Source: Elusimicrobiaceae bacterium
GTDB lineage: Bacteria; Elusimicrobiota; Elusimicrobia; Elusimicrobiales; Elusimicrobiaceae
DNA: 13,618 nucleotides
Direction: 5' to 3'
Assembly: GCA_017647245.1 (NCBI GenBank)
Contig: JAGCKY010000006.1
Location: forward strand, 1 to 13,618
The notes below the pieces were generated by a model, which saw only the letters and a list, made by a program, of their open reading frames with translations, searched no databases and was not told the origin of the DNA. This document shows positions 1-7,152 of the stretch, piece by piece (positions within the stretch are counted from its first letter, which is position 1; the number at the start of each line of letters is the position of its first letter). The position numbers and the translations under genes were made by a program.

Positions 1-178
1 AAGCGTGCTTTTGTGCCCGGGGTATGTGATCGGCTTGGAAGAAGCGCAGTTGTTGCGTGCGCAAAGTACCAAATATCCGCAGTGGTTTTTATTCCCGTTA
101 GAAAGCGGCGTGCCGTCTTGCGAATATGACGAAGGGTCTTTGGTTGGTCCGCGGTTGTGTGCGGCCGTGCAGAAATAG
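1..178 (+). CDS. C-terminal tail of an unidentified protein (5' end outside window)
   Basis: Reading from base 2, the frame is open from the left edge to a TAG at 176-178 and gives 58 residues (start SVLLCPGYVIG, end LVGPRLCAAVQK). Its codon usage resembles the real genes nearby, and the stop is followed directly by an AT-rich gap with a promoter-like element, which fits the end of a gene. The piece has three cysteines and no motif I recognise. No clear terminator hairpin follows it, so read-through into the hydrogenase operon cannot be excluded. Function unknown. Confidence 0.55.
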   Translation, partial: SVLLCPGYVIGLEEAQLLRAQSTKYPQWFLFPLESGVPSCEYDEGSLVGPRLCAAVQK

Positions 179-183
179 GCCCT

Positions 184-212
184 TTTCTTTCAAATTCCAA
201 ATTATATATAAT
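184..212 (+). promoter_or_regulatory. Candidate promoter of the hydrogenase operon
   Basis: A perfect TATAAT sits at 207-212 in an AT-rich stretch 75 bp before the hydC start. The matching -35 region (around 184-189, T-rich) is a poor fit to TTGACA, so this is a -10-driven guess. A start point near 219 would put the imperfect inverted repeat at 217-239 at the very 5' end of the transcript. Confidence 0.4.
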
Positions 213-216
213 GTAA

Positions 217-239
217 GGGAAGGATAAATTCCTTTTCCC
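217..239 (+). promoter_or_regulatory. Imperfect inverted repeat in the hydC leader
   Basis: GGGAAGGA (217-224) is mirrored by TCCTTTTCCC (230-239) across a 5-base centre, with a two-base bulge. The core AAGGA/TCCTT arms (220-224 and 230-234) match perfectly. It lies just downstream of the -10 box and could be an operator or a 5' leader hairpin. TTCCTT (229-234) could also pair with the hydC Shine-Dalgarno AAGGAG at 274-279. It does not resemble the Rex redox-repressor consensus. Function is not shown by sequence alone. Confidence 0.3.
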
Positions 240-286
240 GTGTTTAACTGCGGGTCTGTTTTGTAATTATCTTAAGGAGACTTCCC

Positions 287-772
287 ATGACAGAAAAATT
301 TGCCCCTACGGACAAAATACTGGAAGAGCACGGCTACGACGCCACTAAGCTTATTCCCATTCTACAACAAGTGCAGGAAATCTACCGCTATTTGCCGGAA
401 GATGTCATGCGCCATATCGCCGATAAACTCAACATTTCCCCGGCCAAAGTGTTTGGGGTGGCGACGTTTTTTGCGCATTTTGCCATTACGCCGAAAGGTA
501 AACATATCATTAAGGTTTGCAACGGTACGGCCTGCCACGTAAAAGGTTCGGCTAATTTGATTAATGCCGTTAAAACCAAACTGAAATTAACTGGCAACCA
601 AGAAACAACTGCCGACGGTATGTTTACATTAGAATGTGTGTCTTGTTTGGGTGCGTGCGGGCTGGCGCCTGTTATGGTCATTGATGAAACCGTACACGGC
701 CAATGCACGCCGGAACTGGTTTCTAAATATATTGACGAAGTCATCGCCGCGGAGGCCAAAAATGCCAAATAA
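287..772 (+). CDS. hydC: HydC: NuoE-like [2Fe-2S] subunit of electron-bifurcating [FeFe] hydrogenase
   Basis: 161 residues, matching the thioredoxin-like [2Fe-2S] ferredoxin family of NuoE/HndA. A helical N-terminal half (about 1-70, with the family-typical stretch LPEDVMRHIADKL) leads into the cluster-binding fold. The likely ligands are C78 and C83 (CNGTAC), C120 and C124 (CLGAC). In HydABC enzymes this subunit works beside the flavin subunit HydB in a soluble cytoplasmic complex that couples NADH and reduced ferredoxin to H2. The start is set by AAGGAG at 274-279, seven bases before the ATG. It is the first gene of a three-gene operon in the usual order C-B-A and overlaps hydB by 11 bp, suggesting translational coupling. 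The family call is firm; direction of electron flow in vivo is inferred. Confidence 0.95.
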   Translation: MTEKFAPTDKILEEHGYDATKLIPILQQVQEIYRYLPEDVMRHIADKLNISPAKVFGVATFFAHFAITPKGKHIIKVCNGTACHVKGSANLINAVKTKLKLTGNQETTADGMFTLECVSCLGACGLAPVMVIDETVHGQCTPELVSKYIDEVIAAEAKNAK

Positions 773-2639
773 ATCCATTGAACAAATTAAGAAAGACTAC
801 AACGAGGCCTATAAAAATGTGACCGGCCGCGTAACTATTTGCGGTGGTACCGGTTGTATGGCCGGCGGCAGTATGAAGGTATACGATGCTTTTGAAGCTG
901 AATTTAAGAAACACAATATCGGCTATTGCTTAAACATCACCAAAGGTTGCCATGAAAATTATTTAAGTATCAGCGGATGCCGCGGTTTCTGCGCCGCCGG
1001 GCCGCTGGTGAGCGTAAACGATGTTTTCTATACCCATGTAAAGCCGGAAGATGTGCCGGAAATCGTTGAAAAAACGGTAATGAAAGGCGAAGTAGTGGAC
1101 CGCTTATTATACGCAGATCCCGCTACCAAAGTACATTACAAAACGACTGCTGAAATTCCGTTCTATTCTAAACAAGAACGTATTTTGCTCGCAGATTGCG
1201 GCCGCATTAACCCCGAAGACATCAATGAATATATTGCGCACGGTGGTTATGCCCAAGCCAAACGCGCGTATTTGGAAATGACCGACGAGCAAGTCTGCCA
1301 AGAAATGATTAAATCGGGACTACGCGGACGTGGCGGTGGCGGTTTCCCGACGGGCAAAAAATGGGATTTTACACGCATTGAAAAAGGTCCGAAAAAATAT
1401 GTTATCTGCAACGCCGACGAGGGTGCCCCGGGTGCGTTTATGGACCGCAGTGTCATGGAGGGTAACCCCAATGCCGTTATTGAAGGTATGATGATTGCCG
1501 CGCGCGCTATCGGTGCCGACGAAGGATATGTCTATGTGCGTATGGAATATCCGCTCGCGGTGGTGCGTATGCGCAAAGCCATTAAGCAAGCCGAGGAACT
1601 CGGTGTGCTCGGCGAAAACATTTTCGGCTCCGGCAAGAATTTCAAAATTAACGTCATGGAAGGCGCGGGCGCGTTTGTGTGCGGGGAAGAAACCGCTTTA
1701 ATCGCGTCTGTAGAAGGTAAACGCGGTATGCCCAAAGTTAAACCGCCGTTCCCGAGCCAAAGCGGTCTGTTCGGTAAACCGACCGTGATTAACAACGTGG
1801 AAACATTAGCTACCGTTGCCAAAGTATTGGAAATGGGCGCGGAAAAATTTGCCGCTATCGGTCCGAAAACCAGCCCGGGAACAAAGACCTTTGCCGTAAC
1901 CGGACACGTAGCCAATACGGGTTTGGTGGAAGTGCCGATGGGCACGACCTTGCGCCAAGTAATTGACGAAGTGGCCGGCGGCACGACCAATAACGACGGT
2001 ACCGTCAATAAAGCCGCTTTCAAAGCCGCGCAAATCGGCGGTCCTTCGGGCGGTTGTTTAACCAAAGAACATTTGGATGTGCCCCTTGATTTTGACTCCC
2101 TCAAATCCGTGGGCGCGATGATTGGCTCCGGCGGGTTGGTCGTGATGAACGAGCATACCTGTATGGTAAACGTGGCGCGTTTCTTCTTGGAATTTACCAA
2201 ACGCGAGTCCTGCGGTAAATGCGTTCCGTGCCGCGAGGGTACGGACCAGATGTTGGCCTTACTGACTGACATTACCGAAGGCCGCGGCACGATGAAAACC
2301 TTGGAAACCTTGGAAGAATTAGCCAAATCGGTGCAAAAGGCTTCCTTGTGTGCGTTGGGTAAAACCGCGCCGAACCCGGTGCTGTCTACCTTAAAATACT
2401 TCCGTGATGAGTATTTGGCACACGTACAAAAGAAAGAATGTCCTGCGGGTGTTTGTAAAGCTTTGTCTAAATACCGCATTGACGCGGCCAAATGCAAGGG
2501 CTGCGGTATGTGCAAAAAAGCTTGCCCGGTGCAAGCTATTTCGGGTGAGGTGGGCAAACCCCATCAAATTGACCCCAAAAAATGTATCAAATGCGGCGCC
2601 TGCGCACGCACTTGTAAATTCGGTGCGGTGACACGCTAG
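762..2639 (+). CDS. hydB: HydB: NuoF-like flavin and Fe-S subunit of bifurcating [FeFe] hydrogenase
   Basis: 625 residues in four parts. (1) A thioredoxin-like [2Fe-2S] domain, about 20-110, with C27/C32 and C73/C77. (2) The NuoF core binding FMN and NAD(H), with the glycine-rich GRGGGGFPTGKKW near 189-201 and CNADEGAPGAFMDR near 216-229, followed by a SLBB-like region. (3) A [4Fe-4S] site with C484, C487, C490 and C530. (4) A C-terminal double [4Fe-4S] ferredoxin with C578/581/584/588 and C608/611/614/618. This layout is that of HydB of trimeric bifurcating hydrogenases, where the flavin exchanges electrons with NADH and ferredoxin. I chose the ATG at 762, six bases after GGAGG at 751-755 and overlapping the end of hydC; the open frame extends back to 636, but that stretch lies inside hydC and has no family similarity. 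All expected cofactor ligands are present. Confidence 0.95.
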   Translation: MPNKSIEQIKKDYNEAYKNVTGRVTICGGTGCMAGGSMKVYDAFEAEFKKHNIGYCLNITKGCHENYLSISGCRGFCAAGPLVSVNDVFYTHVKPEDVPEIVEKTVMKGEVVDRLLYADPATKVHYKTTAEIPFYSKQERILLADCGRINPEDINEYIAHGGYAQAKRAYLEMTDEQVCQEMIKSGLRGRGGGGFPTGKKWDFTRIEKGPKKYVICNADEGAPGAFMDRSVMEGNPNAVIEGMMIAARAIGADEGYVYVRMEYPLAVVRMRKAIKQAEELGVLGENIFGSGKNFKINVMEGAGAFVCGEETALIASVEGKRGMPKVKPPFPSQSGLFGKPTVINNVETLATVAKVLEMGAEKFAAIGPKTSPGTKTFAVTGHVANTGLVEVPMGTTLRQVIDEVAGGTTNNDGTVNKAAFKAAQIGGPSGGCLTKEHLDVPLDFDSLKSVGAMIGSGGLVVMNEHTCMVNVARFFLEFTKRESCGKCVPCREGTDQMLALLTDITEGRGTMKTLETLEELAKSVQKASLCALGKTAPNPVLSTLKYFRDEYLAHVQKKECPAGVCKALSKYRIDAAKCKGCGMCKKACPVQAISGEVGKPHQIDPKKCIKCGACARTCKFGAVTR

Positions 2640-2648
2640 GAGCGATTT

Positions 2649-4382
2649 ATGGAAAAGAAAGAACTAGGATTTGTAACCATTGAAGGTAAAAAAGTAGCCA
2701 TTGAAGGCGAACGCAATTTATTGGAACTCGTGCGCAAAGCCGGTTTTAATATGGTGACGTTCTGCTATCAGCCGGAATTGGAAATTTACGGGGCGTGCCG
2801 CTTGTGCTTAGCCGAAGTGGAAGGCATGGGCATTTTGGCCACCTGTACCGTAAAACCCAAAGACGGTATGGTCGTGCATATTAATACCGATGAAGTGCGC
2901 AAACTGCGCCGCATGAATTTGGAACTCTTGTTGGCGTCGGGCAACCATGAATGTACTTTGTGCGGCAAATCGGGCAACTGCAAACTCCAAAAACTTGCCA
3001 AAGATATGGGTATTACCGATATCCGCTTTAAACGCAAAGTGACCACCACGCAACTGGATAACACTTCTGCCGCTTTAGTGCGCGACAGCAGCAAATGTAT
3101 CCTCTGCGGTAACTGCGTACGTACTTGTAATGAAGTACAAGGTATCGGCGCGATTGATTTTGCGTTCCGCGGCTACAAAGCCAAAATCGCTACCGCTTTT
3201 AACAAAAATATGGGTGAGAGCAAAGAATGCGTGGGCTGCGGTCAGTGCGCGCGTGTTTGTCCTGTGGGTGCTTTGATGCCCAACTCTGAGGAAATTGAAC
3301 TCGTGCAACAAGCCATTAATCACCCGACGAAAAAAGTGGCCGTGCATATTGCTCCGGCGGTGCGCGTGGGACTGGGCGAAATCTTCGGTATTAAACCGGG
3401 TGTTTCCGTAGACGGCAAAATTGCCGCGGCCTTGCGTATGCTGGGCTTTGACTATGTGTACGATACGTCTTTCGCTGCTGATTTGACCATCGTGGAAGAA
3501 GCGAGCGAATTTATCCGCCGCTTTACCGAAAAAGATCACCTGCCGCAATTAACCAGCTGCTGCCCGGCGTGGGTCAACTATGTAGAAAAATTTGTACCGG
3601 AATTTATCCCGAACTTGTCTTCTGCGCGCTCTCCGATGCAGATGATGGGCCCGGTGCTCAAAGCCGATTTTGAACAAAAAGGCGGCAAACGCGAGGACCT
3701 CGTGGTCGTGGCGATTATGCCCTGCACGGCTAAGAAAATGGAAGCCAAATTGGACAAATTCTATGTGGACAAAAACCCGGATACGGACCATGTAGTAACG
3801 ACCGTTGGTTTGGCTAACATGATTAAAGCCGCGGGCATTGATTTCGCCAATTTGCCTGACGAAGAATTTGATGCTCCGTTCGGTACTAAAACCGGCGGCG
3901 GCGTGATTTTCGGTGCGTCCGGCGGTGTAATGGAAGCGGCACTGCGTTTTGCCGCGGCTGAATTGGACCCCAAACGCAAAGGCAGAGTCATTTTTGAAAC
4001 CTTGCGCGAAACCAAAGAGTTCCGCGAGGCAGAACTGAAAGTGGGCGACATTACGGTACGCGTGGCGGTTACGAGCGGTCTACGCAATGCACGCAAACTG
4101 TTAGAAGATGTCAAAGCGGGTAAAGCACATTATGACTTTATTGAAGTCATGTCCTGCCCGGGTGGTTGTGTGGCCGGTGCAGGCCAACCGCAATACGAAG
4201 GTTGGAAAATCCGCAAAGAACGCGCCAAAGGTTTGTATGACGAAGATGCAACCTTGGACTACAAATCCCAAGACAACAAAGATGTAATGGCGTTGTATGG
4301 GAAAGTGTTAGACAAGATTGGTGGTCCGGTGGCGCACAAGCTCTTGCACACCCACTACAAATCACAGAAAGAGCAGAATTAA
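2649..4382 (+). CDS. hydA: HydA: catalytic H-cluster subunit of bifurcating [FeFe] hydrogenase
   Basis: 577 residues with complete [FeFe] hydrogenase architecture. An N-terminal plant-type [2Fe-2S] domain uses C39, C50, C53 and C66. A His/Cys [4Fe-4S] site follows (H100, C102, C105, C111). Two further [4Fe-4S] clusters have C150/153/156/160 and C194/197/200/204. The H-cluster domain carries all three signatures: TSCCPAW at 302-308 (C304 the proton-relay cysteine, C305 a ligand), MPCTAKKMEA at 357-366 (C359) and MSCPGGCVAGAGQP at 501-514 (C503, C507). The tail (about 515-570) is the small-subunit-like region. The enzyme makes or uses H2 in the cytoplasm together with HydB and HydC. AGGAG at 2638-2642 sits six bases before the ATG and overlaps the hydB stop. 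It requires HydEFG maturases, which are not in the window. Oddity: the histidine of the His/Cys cluster is one residue from the first cysteine rather than the textbook three. Confidence 0.97.
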   Translation: MEKKELGFVTIEGKKVAIEGERNLLELVRKAGFNMVTFCYQPELEIYGACRLCLAEVEGMGILATCTVKPKDGMVVHINTDEVRKLRRMNLELLLASGNHECTLCGKSGNCKLQKLAKDMGITDIRFKRKVTTTQLDNTSAALVRDSSKCILCGNCVRTCNEVQGIGAIDFAFRGYKAKIATAFNKNMGESKECVGCGQCARVCPVGALMPNSEEIELVQQAINHPTKKVAVHIAPAVRVGLGEIFGIKPGVSVDGKIAAALRMLGFDYVYDTSFAADLTIVEEASEFIRRFTEKDHLPQLTSCCPAWVNYVEKFVPEFIPNLSSARSPMQMMGPVLKADFEQKGGKREDLVVVAIMPCTAKKMEAKLDKFYVDKNPDTDHVVTTVGLANMIKAAGIDFANLPDEEFDAPFGTKTGGGVIFGASGGVMEAALRFAAAELDPKRKGRVIFETLRETKEFREAELKVGDITVRVAVTSGLRNARKLLEDVKAGKAHYDFIEVMSCPGGCVAGAGQPQYEGWKIRKERAKGLYDEDATLDYKSQDNKDVMALYGKVLDKIGGPVAHKLLHTHYKSQKEQN

Positions 4383-4410
4383 CGGCTTTTTCAGTTGAAA
4401 CGATATTCGC

Positions 4411-4443
4411 ACAAAAAACGCAACGTAAAGTTGCGTTTTTTGT
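4411..4443. terminator. Bidirectional terminator between hydA and the first pilin gene
   Basis: A perfect 14-bp hairpin: 4411-4424 pairs with 4430-4443 around a five-base loop (GTAAA). The GC-rich centre CGCAAC/GTTGCG is flanked by A6 on the left and T6 on the right, so it can terminate transcription from either strand. It lies between two convergent genes. Confidence 0.9.
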
Positions 4444-4470
4444 ACAACGGTTAAACGTACACACCAATGA

Positions 4471-5043
4471 TTATTTACAATTTGCTACAAACGTTTCATC
4501 ATCTGCTGCTACGTATTTTTCTACAATCGGGCATATAACCTCGCCCGCTTGTTTGTCCTCGGCATCGGTACTGTTTTTGTTTATGTTGTTTAGTCTGGAC
4601 ACTTCCCACTTCCCTCCGGGTGAGGTTTTGTCCAGATACAGCCAGGTACTTTTAGACGACAGCCAAGTATTTTGGGGGCTATATGTACCATCTGCAGAGT
4701 AGTAGTACTCTGTAGATAGCCGACAGAAGGAAGATTTACAATAAAGATTCAATCCCCATCCATCCATATAGCAGTTGTTGTCCTGACTGCAATTGCCAGG
4801 CATGGCAATCGGTGAAACACTATTCTTTCCGGTTAAATAGACCTTGCCACTACTATTATCTGGCAAACCATTTTCCAAGAGATACATATCTACTGCTTTG
4901 GTCGCCGTATTGATTATCACATCCAGTTGAGCGGCTCTTGCTTTCTTAACCGTTTTTCCATATTGTGGCAGGGCAATTGCGGCTAAAATGCCGATGATGA
5001 GTACAACGACCAACAGTTCTATTAGCGTAAAACCTTTTTTCAT
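4471..5043 (-). CDS. Type IV pilin / pseudopilin-like protein 1
   Basis: 190 residues. The short leader MKKG is followed by FTLIELLVVVLIIGILAA, the class III signal of type IV pilins and type II secretion pseudopilins. Prepilin peptidase should cut between G4 and F5; E9 is the conserved glutamate (position 5 of the mature protein). The hydrophobic helix (5-28) anchors the protein in the inner membrane before assembly. The globular part (about 40-190) carries six cysteines (85, 91, 102, 107, 171, 189), enough for three disulfides. AAGGAG upstream supports the ATG at 5043. It stands alone, with its own promoter and terminator and no assembly genes nearby. The first 24 mature residues are identical to those of the pilin at 10078, while the rest has diverged. 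Whether it is a major pilin, minor pilin or pseudopilin cannot be told. Confidence 0.9.
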   Translation of the reverse strand: MKKGFTLIELLVVVLIIGILAAIALPQYGKTVKKARAAQLDVIINTATKAVDMYLLENGLPDNSSGKVYLTGKNSVSPIAMPGNCSQDNNCYMDGWGLNLYCKSSFCRLSTEYYYSADGTYSPQNTWLSSKSTWLYLDKTSPGGKWEVSRLNNINKNSTDAEDKQAGEVICPIVEKYVAADDETFVANCK

Positions 5044-5080
5044 AAAAAATACTCCTTTGCTTAAAATTGACCACCACTAT

Positions 5081-5108
5081 ATTTTGTTTTTTTTTTTTGA
5101 TTTGTCAA
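5081..5108 (-). promoter_or_regulatory. Promoter of pilin 1 with a 12-base A tract in its spacer
   Basis: On the minus strand a perfect TTGACA lies at 5108-5103. Sixteen bases later comes CAAAAT (5086-5081), which aligns with the TACAAT of the other pilin promoter. The spacer is AATC plus twelve A residues. A better -10 match, TATAGT (5081-5076), lies 21 bases from the -35, too far in the present state but well placed if the A tract were about four bases shorter. A single-base repeat here is expected to change promoter strength when its length slips. Confidence 0.6.
5087..5098. repeat. Homopolymer tract, 12 T on + strand
   Basis: Twelve consecutive T on the + strand (A on the pilin coding strand) between the -35 and -10 of the pilin 1 promoter. 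With the equal-length tract at 10022-10033 it is one of the two longest single-base runs I see in the window. Runs this long are prone to slipped-strand mispairing. Confidence 0.9.
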
Positions 5109-5160
5109 GCGTTTTTTGTAAAAATCAAAATTTGGCGCTGTTTTGATTAAAAGAGGCGTA

Positions 5161-5189
5161 TTTTGGCTGTGCTTTTGCTACAATATAAG
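5161..5189 (+). promoter_or_regulatory. Candidate promoter of the lipoprotein cluster
   Basis: The stretch TTGCTACAATATAAGG contains two overlapping -10-like hexamers, TACAAT (5179-5184) and TATAAG (5184-5189), about 60 bp before the LpoB-like gene. A convincing -35 is not visible; the best partner is TTTTGG at 5161-5166, 17 bp before TATAAG. It lies back to back with the pilin 1 promoter in a 204-bp divergent gap. Confidence 0.4.
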
Positions 5190-5247
5190 GGTGTAAAGCC
5201 GCCGTGTTTGAAAGCTGTTGCGGCGCTACTTAATCAAGGAGAAGAAC

Positions 5248-5838
5248 ATGAAAAAATTAGCAAGTGCCTTACTGATTTTACCGCTTTTATTTGCGTGTGC
5301 CACCAAGGTAAACCGCATTAACAGCGCAGAAGTAAAAGATGTCAGCGGCCGCTGGAACGATACCGATTCGCAACTGGTCGCCGAGGAAATGATTAATGAC
5401 TGTTTGAACTCCGGCTGGTACAACAAAAGTGTAGCCAAGCTGGGCAAAGAACCCGTGGTCATCGTGGGTACGGTTAAAAATGAAACCATGGAGCACATCA
5501 ATACCGCTACTTTTGTAGAAGAAATGGAACGTGCTTTAATCAATTCCGGCAAAGTGGAATTTGTCGCCAGCAAAGATGAACGCGGCGAATTGCGCCAAGA
5601 ACGTTTGGAACAAGATGAATTTGCTTCCGAAGAAACACGCAAAGCGTTCGGGCGTGAAATCGGCGCAGATTATATGCTTTCGGGTGTACTCAATTCTATT
5701 GTAGATTCCCAAAGTTCTAAAGCCGTGGTCTATTATCAAGTGAATATGAAACTACTTGATATTGAAACGAATAAAATCGTTTGGAACGGCCAAAAGAAAA
5801 TTAAAAAGTACGTAAAACACAGCAAAACCAGCTGGTAA
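5248..5838 (+). CDS. LpoB-like lipoprotein (penicillin-binding protein activator family)
   Basis: 196 residues. It begins with a lipoprotein signal peptide, MKKLASALLILPLLFAC, with lipobox LFAC (C17). The body matches the LpoB/COG3417 family: GRWNDTDSQLVAEEMI near 34-49, PVVIVGTVKNET near 69-80, an INSGKVEFVA segment near 98-107, GADYMLSGVLNSIVD near 139-153, and a closing IETNKIVWNGQKKIKK. In E. coli LpoB is an outer-membrane lipoprotein that activates the peptidoglycan synthase PBP1b; here that role is inferred, and family members in other phyla are largely uncharacterised. Length is close to E. coli LpoB, but a long Pro-rich linker is missing. The ATG at 5248 is preferred over an upstream in-frame start at 5218 because AAGGAG (5236-5241) lies six bases before it and it begins the signal peptide. 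It leads the lipoprotein cluster. Confidence 0.85.
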   Translation: MKKLASALLILPLLFACATKVNRINSAEVKDVSGRWNDTDSQLVAEEMINDCLNSGWYNKSVAKLGKEPVVIVGTVKNETMEHINTATFVEEMERALINSGKVEFVASKDERGELRQERLEQDEFASEETRKAFGREIGADYMLSGVLNSIVDSQSSKAVVYYQVNMKLLDIETNKIVWNGQKKIKKYVKHSKTSW

Positions 5839-5843
5839 TTTTT

Positions 5844-7145
5844 ATGCACAAGGCGCGCTTTTTGACACTGCTTGTAGCGGCATGTATTTGCTGCGCGGCG
5901 TGCGGCGCGCCTTCTTTACGCCATAAACAAGAAGTAAATAAACTGCTCGCCGCCGGAGAATTTGGCGCGGCGGCCCAAAAATTAGAATCTGTTAGAACTA
6001 AACAATACAGCCGGCGCGACCGTGTGTTGTATCAATTAGACTCCGGCGCGGTATTGCAAGACGGCGGTCAATACGACCAAAGCGATGAGCGTTTTTCCGC
6101 CGCACAAGAGCGTATTGATGAACTGTTTACGCGCAGTGTTTCGGCTTACAGCGCACGGTTTTTTATCAATGATTTAACGGCCCCGTATCAACCCGCTATC
6201 TACGAGCAAATGCTTACTTATTATTACCGTGCGATGAATTTTTTGGCGCGCGGCGATTTGCAAGGCGCACTGGTGGAAGCCAACCGCGCGGTGTTTTATT
6301 TGGATCATTTGTCCGATAAAAATGCCGCTCATTGGCAAAACGATGCGTTTGTACAATACTTTATGAGTTTGGTGTTTGAATCGGCCGGCAAGCGTGACGA
6401 TGCGCGCATCGCACGTTCGCGCGCGGCACAAAGTAACGGCGCGGCAGTAGATGCGTTAAAAATGCAGGCGTTGCCTGACGGGTGGGGGGAAGTAGTCATC
6501 GTGCACGCCAATGGAGTAGTGCCGCTTAAAAAGAGCCAAACTTTTCAAATTGCATGGGACCGTATTTGGTTGTGGATGAATGACGCCGCGGAAGGCGAAT
6601 CCAATGTCAGCCCCGAAGTACAAAACGCCATTTCCAGCGGACTGATGGGCCATTCTATCACGCTGTCTTACCCGGTGCTGGAAACGCAAAATTATAGGAT
6701 TGCTTCCTCGGAAGCGGTGACCGCGCAAGGACAAGTGTATCCCACGCAACTATTGGGTAATGTGGCCGATGCGGTAGAAACGGATTTAAAAGAAAAACAA
6801 GCGGGTTACTTTGTGCGTATGGCCACGCGCGCGGCGGCCAAGCGGGTCATGGCCGTGCAGGCCCGGCACGCTACCGAAAAAGCTTCTAAAGATGAAAGTC
6901 TGGGCAATTTGGCGGAATTGTTTGTGGGTATTTTGGGCGCGGCTACGGAAAAAGCCGATACGCGCCAATGGTTTACCTTGCCCGCGCAGTTTCGGCTGAC
7001 CCGTTTTTACGTGCCGGCCGGGCAGCAAGACATTACGCTACGTTTTAAAGACGGAAATGGTAAGATAGTAGGGGAACATACTTTTGAAAAAGTGCCGGTA
7101 CAACCCGGCGGCCGTGTGTATTTGCATTACCGTACGGCCAAGTGA
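5844..7145 (+). CDS. COG3014-like lipoprotein with TPR-like repeats
   Basis: 433 residues. The N-terminus (MHKARFLTLLVAACICCAAC) is a signal peptide with two possible lipoprotein cysteines, C14 in VAAC or C20 in CAAC; the first gives a very short hydrophobic core. Helical repeats resembling TPRs run from about 30 to 200, including GDLQGALVEANRAVFYLD (137-154) and a segment near 167-196. Conserved-looking patches follow: GWGEVVIVHANGVVPLKK (213-230) and the C-terminal WFTLPAQFRLTRFYVPAG (376-393). The pattern fits the widespread but uncharacterised COG3014 family, which I recall often beside LpoB-like genes. It starts five bases after the LpoB-like stop, without a good Shine-Dalgarno, so translation is probably coupled. 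Likely periplasm-facing and membrane-tethered. Biochemical role unknown; a scaffold partner of the neighbouring lipoproteins is a guess. Confidence 0.75.
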   Translation: MHKARFLTLLVAACICCAACGAPSLRHKQEVNKLLAAGEFGAAAQKLESVRTKQYSRRDRVLYQLDSGAVLQDGGQYDQSDERFSAAQERIDELFTRSVSAYSARFFINDLTAPYQPAIYEQMLTYYYRAMNFLARGDLQGALVEANRAVFYLDHLSDKNAAHWQNDAFVQYFMSLVFESAGKRDDARIARSRAAQSNGAAVDALKMQALPDGWGEVVIVHANGVVPLKKSQTFQIAWDRIWLWMNDAAEGESNVSPEVQNAISSGLMGHSITLSYPVLETQNYRIASSEAVTAQGQVYPTQLLGNVADAVETDLKEKQAGYFVRMATRAAAKRVMAVQARHATEKASKDESLGNLAELFVGILGAATEKADTRQWFTLPAQFRLTRFYVPAGQQDITLRFKDGNGKIVGEHTFEKVPVQPGGRVYLHYRTAK

Positions 7146-7152
7146 GGAGAAC

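Noticed and set aside
217..239. Rex-type redox operator upstream of hydC
   Set aside because: The inverted repeat GGGAAGGA/TCCTTTTCCC does not match the TTGTGA/TCACAA pattern of Rex sites.
636..761. Upstream extension of hydB
   Set aside because: The 42 extra residues lie inside hydC in another frame and match nothing; the ATG at 762 has a good ribosome site and starts the conserved domain.
1532..2557. Long open frame (341 codons) on the minus strand opposite hydB
   Set aside because: It lies wholly antisense to a gene with firm domain matches; its translation has no family features and it is explained by the codon bias of hydB.
3075..3548. Open frame of 157 codons on the minus strand opposite hydA
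   Set aside because: Antisense shadow of the hydrogenase gene, His/Phe-rich translation typical of such shadows.
5218..5247. Earlier start for the LpoB-like gene
   Set aside because: The ten extra residues would precede a standard lipoprotein signal peptide, and the ribosome site is placed for the ATG at 5248.
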